This document shows, in pieces, positions 60,032 to 64,000 of a stretch of 64,000 nt of DNA. Within the stretch, counting starts at the first letter, position 1; each line of letters begins with the position of its first letter. The DNA lies in assembly GCA_963665925.1 (NCBI GenBank), contig OY762511.1:2170001-2234000 (forward strand), read 5' to 3'. The translations under genes were made by a program, and so were the position numbers. The notes under the pieces were generated by a model, which was not told the origin of the DNA, did not search any database, and saw only the letters and a list, made by a program, of their open reading frames with translations. Origin of the DNA: G963665925 sp963665925. GTDB taxonomy: Bacteria; Bacillota; Clostridia; Peptostreptococcales; Acidaminobacteraceae.

Positions 60032-60917
60032 TCAGTTCAGTTATACAATTCGCGAGAGTATTAAGAACCTCTGGAGGAACAGGCTGATGTCGTTTGCCTC
60101 CATGTCATCGGTTGCAGCAACGCTCATGATTCTAGGCATCATATTCATACTGATTCTCAATATTTCAAGTTTGGCACAAGGTGCCAAGGATCAGTTTGAT
60201 ACCATTCAGGTCTATCTGGTTGATGATTTGGATGGTCAGCAGGTGGATCAGCTGGGTGAAGAGCTTTACAAGCTGGAAGGCGTCAAGGAAATTTACTTTG
60301 AGACCAAACAGGACGCACTGAATAAGATGAAACTGGAATGGGAGGACAACGCCTATCTTCTGGAGGGACTTGAAGAGAATCCCCTTCCCAACTCATACAT
60401 TGTCACGCTCTACGATATAGGCTATGCCGAATACGTCGTAGATGAAATCAGGCAGATGTCAGGTGTGGAAGAAGTCAAGTTCTATCAGGATGTTGTTCTC
60501 AAAATCCTCGAAATTACAAATTACATAAAGAATATTGGCATGATAATCATATTCATACTGGTTGCGATTTCAACGTTTATCATTCATAACACAATCAAGC
60601 TGGCTGTCAATGCAAGACGGCGCGAAATTGGCATTATGAAGTATGTAGGCGCTACGAGCTGGTTTGTAAGATGGCCATTTCTGCTTGAGGGCACGCTCCT
60701 TGGCATCTTTGGGGCCCTTATCGCAATTGGCATACTCTATGTTGGGTACTCCTATACTTATGCCATGTTCACGTCGAAATTCTATGTGCTGATAGCAGCC
60801 TATCTTGTAACCGCAAAGTCTGTAATATCAGACCTGCTGGTCATTTTTGTCGTGATAGGCGCTGGAATCGGCGCGCTAGGCAGTCTGTTGTCAATGAGAA
60901 GATATCTGCATGTTTAG
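60021..60917 (+). CDS. ftsX: Cell division protein FtsX
   Basis: This 298-aa permease-like protein has four membrane segments (about 24-44, 175-195, 222-250 and 268-290) and an extracellular domain between the first and second that contacts the hydrolase partner. The cytoplasmic loop NTIKLAVNARRREIGIMKYVGAT is characteristic. The frame begins upstream inside ftsE, but the ATG at 60021 has GGGAGGGCAG upstream. It overlaps ftsE by 11 bases. Confidence 0.93.
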   Translation: MKISQFSYTIRESIKNLWRNRLMSFASMSSVAATLMILGIIFILILNISSLAQGAKDQFDTIQVYLVDDLDGQQVDQLGEELYKLEGVKEIYFETKQDALNKMKLEWEDNAYLLEGLEENPLPNSYIVTLYDIGYAEYVVDEIRQMSGVEEVKFYQDVVLKILEITNYIKNIGMIIIFILVAISTFIIHNTIKLAVNARRREIGIMKYVGATSWFVRWPFLLEGTLLGIFGALIAIGILYVGYSYTYAMFTSKFYVLIAAYLVTAKSVISDLLVIFVVIGAGIGALGSLLSMRRYLHV

Positions 60918-60928
60918 GAGGGTCACAT

Positions 60929-62077
60929 ATGCTGGCAAATGAGAAAAGAAAAGGCATTCTGTTTCTACTGTGCCTGCTTCTGCTGCTTCCTGCGCTGCAT
61001 CAGGATATCGCTTTTGGAAATGACGAAGTTCAGAATACAAACGATGAGCTCAACAAGATTGAAGACGAGCTTAAGGCGATCGATAAAGAGCGGTCCAATA
61101 AGACCTATGAGCAAAACAAGGTGCTTCGAAACATTCGGGATCTTGAAACGAATGTCAAGAAGCTTGAGTCAGAAATGACACGCTTAGGGGATGAGGTCGC
61201 GGCAACGGAAACCAAAATCTACGAAACAGAAGAGAAACTCAAGGTGGCAGAAGAAGGCATCAGCATCAAGAAGGATCTCCTGAATTCAAGGCTACGCGTC
61301 ATGTATAAGACGGGCAAGGTCGGGTACTTGGAAGTGCTCCTTGGAGCATCGGATTTTTCAGATCTTATGACACGGGTGGACATGCTTCAGAAGGTTTATA
61401 CCCATGACATGAATCTGATTGATTATATGTCAGAGCAAAAGGACCTTGTGGTTGAGCGGAAGACGCAGCTTGAGCAGTATAAAGATGAACGACAGGTTCA
61501 AATGAATGAGCTCAATGGCAAGAAAAGGCTTCTTGAGGGAGATATGTCTCAGCTTGAAGGCGCTAAAGTTGCCCTTTCAAAAGACTTGAAGGCACTTGAA
61601 GCAAAAGAGGATGAACTCGAAGAAGATGCGAGAAAGCTGACAGAAATTCTTAAGCAGCTTACGTTAAAGGAAACTTATGTAGGGGGCGAGATGATCTGGC
61701 CGACGCCGGGGTATACGCGTGTATCGTCGCCATTTGGATATCGTATTCACCCTATTTACAAGACTAGAAAACTGCATACCGGTATAGATATTGCCATACC
61801 GACTGGTGGCGGCATTGTAGCAGCACAGTCGGGAACAGTCATTTATGCGGACTGGTATGGCGGTTACGGCAAGTGCATCATGATCGACCATGGTGGGGGA
61901 ATTGTCACACTTTACGCACATAACTCAAAAATTAAGGTAAAAGTGGGTCAACAGGTGACTGTTGGGGAATCAATATCAGAAGCAGGTGCAACAGGAAATG
62001 TAACTGGCGCACATCTGCACTTTGAAATACGTGTAAATGGAGAAATGACAGATCCACTGGAACGTGTCCAACCGTAG
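60929..62077 (+). CDS. Murein hydrolase with coiled coil and M23 peptidase domain (EnvC-like)
   Basis: This 382-aa secreted protein has a signal peptide (about 1-28), a long coiled coil (about 30-250) and a C-terminal M23 LytM-like domain. The zinc ligands are all present: His and Asp in LHTGIDIA and the HxH in GAHLHFEI. E. coli EnvC, by contrast, has lost catalytic residues and only activates amidases. The gene lies 12 bases after ftsX, so it is probably the hydrolase controlled by FtsEX. Start behind AGGAGGGTCACAT. Confidence 0.92.
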   Translation: MLANEKRKGILFLLCLLLLLPALHQDIAFGNDEVQNTNDELNKIEDELKAIDKERSNKTYEQNKVLRNIRDLETNVKKLESEMTRLGDEVAATETKIYETEEKLKVAEEGISIKKDLLNSRLRVMYKTGKVGYLEVLLGASDFSDLMTRVDMLQKVYTHDMNLIDYMSEQKDLVVERKTQLEQYKDERQVQMNELNGKKRLLEGDMSQLEGAKVALSKDLKALEAKEDELEEDARKLTEILKQLTLKETYVGGEMIWPTPGYTRVSSPFGYRIHPIYKTRKLHTGIDIAIPTGGGIVAAQSGTVIYADWYGGYGKCIMIDHGGGIVTLYAHNSKIKVKVGQQVTVGESISEAGATGNVTGAHLHFEIRVNGEMTDPLERVQP

Positions 62078-62096
62078 ACGAAATTGAGGTGTCAAA

Positions 62097-63419
62097 ATGT
62101 TTAATAAGAAAACGATGATTATATGGGCAGTCGTATTGCTGTTGCTTACGAATACTGCAACAGGAACGGTTGTATACTTTGGAACGAGCATGTCGCAGTT
62201 GTCTTCACTGGAATCGGGAAATGGCGTGACCATTTCGAAAGAAGATTATGAGTATTATCAGTCCCTTCACAATGATACAAAGGAAGCCATAGAGCTTGGG
62301 GACAAGCTTCTCATTACAAAGGATGAGTACAATACTCTCCTTGACGACCAGAAGACATTCAGCAAGGTCATTGAACTCAAAAATTTCATTATGGAGAACT
62401 ACTATAAGGATTTTGACGAGACCCTGTTCATAGATGGCATTCTTAAAGGCCTTTTCATGTCACTGGACGATCCTTACTCAATCTACATGAACGAAGATGA
62501 GTTTTCACAGTTCAATGAGGACAATGAAGGTACCTACGGTGGTATCGGTGTGATTGTGGCACCAACAGATGACGGAATGATTACTGTCGTAGCGCCGATT
62601 GAAGATACACCTGGTGAAGCCGCAGGCCTTAAATCAGGTGACAAAATCATCAAGGTTGAAGATATGGATGTCAATGCACAGCTTATGGATGAAGCCGTGA
62701 GCCGCATGAGAGGTGAACCGGGCACACCGGTGAACATTACGATTTTCAGAGAGTCTCTTGATGACCCATTTGAAGTATCGATCATGCGTGAGGAAATCAG
62801 ATTGAAAACTGTGAAGTCCAGAATGCTTAACGACGAACTTGGCTATATTAGAATTTCTATGTTTGACCAGATTACAGCTGAAGACTTCAAAACCAATCTG
62901 GAAGAGCTTAAGAAGAATGACCTGAAGGGTCTGGTAATTGACCTGAGAAACAACCCAGGCGGGTCTTTGAGTGAAGTTGTTGAAATCGCTGATGAACTGC
63001 TTGGAAGTCAGATGATTGTCTATACGGAAAATCGTGTTGGACAGACACATGAGTACAAGTCAGGCTTTATGAAGCTTGATGTACCAATGGTTGTACTTGT
63101 AAATGGCGGATCGGCAAGTGCTTCGGAAATTCTGTCCGGTGCGATTCAAGATTCCAACTCAGGACAAATCATTGGAGAGACAACATTTGGTAAAGGTATC
63201 GTGCAGACCGTTATCCCACTAGATGACGGTACGGGCTTCAAGCTTACAACCTCACAGTACTTCACACCGAATGGAAGAAATATTCACGGCATCGGTATCG
63301 AGCCAGATGTAGCAATCGCCATGCCGGAAAGCTACTATGACATTGAAGAGCCAACTGACGCAGATGATGTTCAGCTTCAGAAAGCAATCGAGGTTTTACA
63401 AACTGAAATTGGAGAATAA
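62097..63419 (+). CDS. ctpA: C-terminal processing peptidase (S41), CtpA-like
   Basis: This 440-aa protein has one N-terminal anchor (about 7-27), a PDZ domain (about 135-220; GTYGGIGVIVAPTDDGMITV) and the S41 serine-protease domain with the catalytic Ser in GGSASASEI and Lys in TFGKGIVQ. S41 peptidases cleave envelope proteins and in several bacteria regulate M23 murein hydrolases. The gene follows the M23 gene by 19 bases and is likely co-transcribed with ftsEX. Confidence 0.93.
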   Translation: MFNKKTMIIWAVVLLLLTNTATGTVVYFGTSMSQLSSLESGNGVTISKEDYEYYQSLHNDTKEAIELGDKLLITKDEYNTLLDDQKTFSKVIELKNFIMENYYKDFDETLFIDGILKGLFMSLDDPYSIYMNEDEFSQFNEDNEGTYGGIGVIVAPTDDGMITVVAPIEDTPGEAAGLKSGDKIIKVEDMDVNAQLMDEAVSRMRGEPGTPVNITIFRESLDDPFEVSIMREEIRLKTVKSRMLNDELGYIRISMFDQITAEDFKTNLEELKKNDLKGLVIDLRNNPGGSLSEVVEIADELLGSQMIVYTENRVGQTHEYKSGFMKLDVPMVVLVNGGSASASEILSGAIQDSNSGQIIGETTFGKGIVQTVIPLDDGTGFKLTTSQYFTPNGRNIHGIGIEPDVAIAMPESYYDIEEPTDADDVQLQKAIEVLQTEIGE

Positions 63420-63422
63420 TTT

Positions 63423-64000
63423 ATGAATAGAATTCCCTATATTGCGTATTTGCCAATAGTCATATTCTCGATAATCGCTTTTAAGCTCATCGATCGAATT
63501 GAATCGGTAGGTATTTTCATCCATCTGATTGTCAATATACTCGTACCCTTCATATGGGCTTTTGTAATTGCATATCTGGCGAATCCGCTGCTCAGAAAAA
63601 TTGAGACCAAACTTCGACTTGGACGTGGAATCAGTGTGGCTATTGTTTATTTGGTCATTATCAGTGTGATTGGTTTGTTTTTCATCATGGTCATTCCAAG
63701 TCTGGTGCAAAGTATCACGGACATCCTAAAGAACGTACCGGGATATGTGAATACGGCTGAGGCATGGGGAACAAGGCAGTATGAAGAGCTTGAGCGTCTT
63801 GGATTCATCGAATCCCTCGAAAACTTCGATTTGACGTCGGTACAGGAATTGTTCAACAAGGCAAGCGCCTATTCCAATTCGATTTTGACGGGTCTTTTGA
63901 CAGGCGTTCTGGGTGTGACATCCGGTGTGTTCAAAATGTTCATTGGACTGATCATATCCATATACATGCTGAAGGACAAGGAAGCCTTCATCGATGGCAT
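63423..64000 (+). CDS. AI-2E family transporter, 5' part
   Basis: The 192 residues seen have hydrophobic segments at about 7-22, 30-50, 68-90 and 165-185, beginning MNRIPYIAYLPIVIFSIIAF and including FIWAFVIAYLANPLLRKIE, a hallmark of the AI-2E/YhhQ-like permease family (PF01594). The gene continues beyond the window. It starts three bases after the ctpA stop. Members of this family export diverse substrates; here the substrate is unknown. Confidence 0.88.
   Translation, partial: MNRIPYIAYLPIVIFSIIAFKLIDRIESVGIFIHLIVNILVPFIWAFVIAYLANPLLRKIETKLRLGRGISVAIVYLVIISVIGLFFIMVIPSLVQSITDILKNVPGYVNTAEAWGTRQYEELERLGFIESLENFDLTSVQELFNKASAYSNSILTGLLTGVLGVTSGVFKMFIGLIISIYMLKDKEAFIDG

Overview
The window is a chromosomal stretch of an anaerobic, low-to-moderate-GC Gram-positive bacterium of the class Clostridia. 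The pointers are an oxygen-sensitive class III ribonucleotide reductase with its radical-SAM activase, SLH-anchored surface proteins together with csaB, tandem T-boxes, a split transketolase, an alr-mazEF cluster and Gram-positive ribosome binding sites and terminators. I cannot name the genus. Almost everything is housekeeping; I see no prophage, integrase, transposase gene, CRISPR array, tRNA or rRNA.

Layout. 1-4.3 kb: 3' part of ptsI, a hairpin-rich intergenic element with a 71-bp tandem repeat, a small (p)ppGpp-hydrolase-like HD gene (minus strand) and full-length transketolase. 4.6-7.8 kb: nrdD-nrdG with two NrdR-like boxes. 8.1-20.4 kb: two giant tandem Calx-beta/SLH surface proteins (2059 and 1969 aa) that share their C-terminal half. 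20.5-26.3 kb: hydroxyacid dehydrogenase, a disulfide-oxidoreductase-like flavoprotein, DUF1499 and GNAT proteins, PepP-type peptidase and a zinc-ribbon protein. 26.4-30.3 kb: acpS, nnrE/nnrD fusion, alr, mazE, mazF. 30.5-35.1 kb: a secreted unknown, a DUF5693 membrane protein, csaB and a TagA/WecG-type glycosyltransferase. 35.4-38.4 kb: split transketolase and an HD-GYP protein. 38.5-41.2 kb: cobalamin riboswitch, CoA-transferase, an unexplained structured segment and a pRiA4b ORF-3-like protein. 41.3-47.1 kb: perfect-consensus promoter, three tandem T-boxes and ilvN-ilvC-ilvD-ilvB. 47.2-49.1 kb: second copy of the hairpin element, then a two-gene SPFH operon. 49.4-56.9 kb: S1-domain protein, DEDDh exonuclease, DUF2164, GNAT, lipoprotein, MBL hydrolase and a Lon-related protease. 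57-64 kb: ABC-F protein, 5-formyl-THF cyclo-ligase (minus strand), ftsE-ftsX-M23 peptidase-ctpA and the start of an AI-2E-family permease.

How the parts connect. The SLH proteins need a pyruvylated secondary cell-wall polymer, and csaB, which makes that modification, lies 13 kb downstream with a wall-polymer glycosyltransferase. The ilv operon is governed by charging of branched-chain tRNAs: the three specifiers read as Ile, Leu and Leu. FtsEX adjoins an M23 peptidase that keeps all its zinc ligands, so it is probably itself the hydrolase FtsEX controls.

The least explained structure is a composite hairpin element in two copies (1161-1321 and 47162-47320). Each copy has a terminator-like stem, a conserved linker, a long near-perfect stem of unrelated sequence that keeps a YTCG loop and one bulged A four pairs below it, then a GACTA-loop hairpin and a GNA-triloop hairpin. 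Stems differ by compensating changes while linkers and loops are conserved. In the first copy the 3' end has spawned a 71-bp tandem array. I do not recognise this as a named family.
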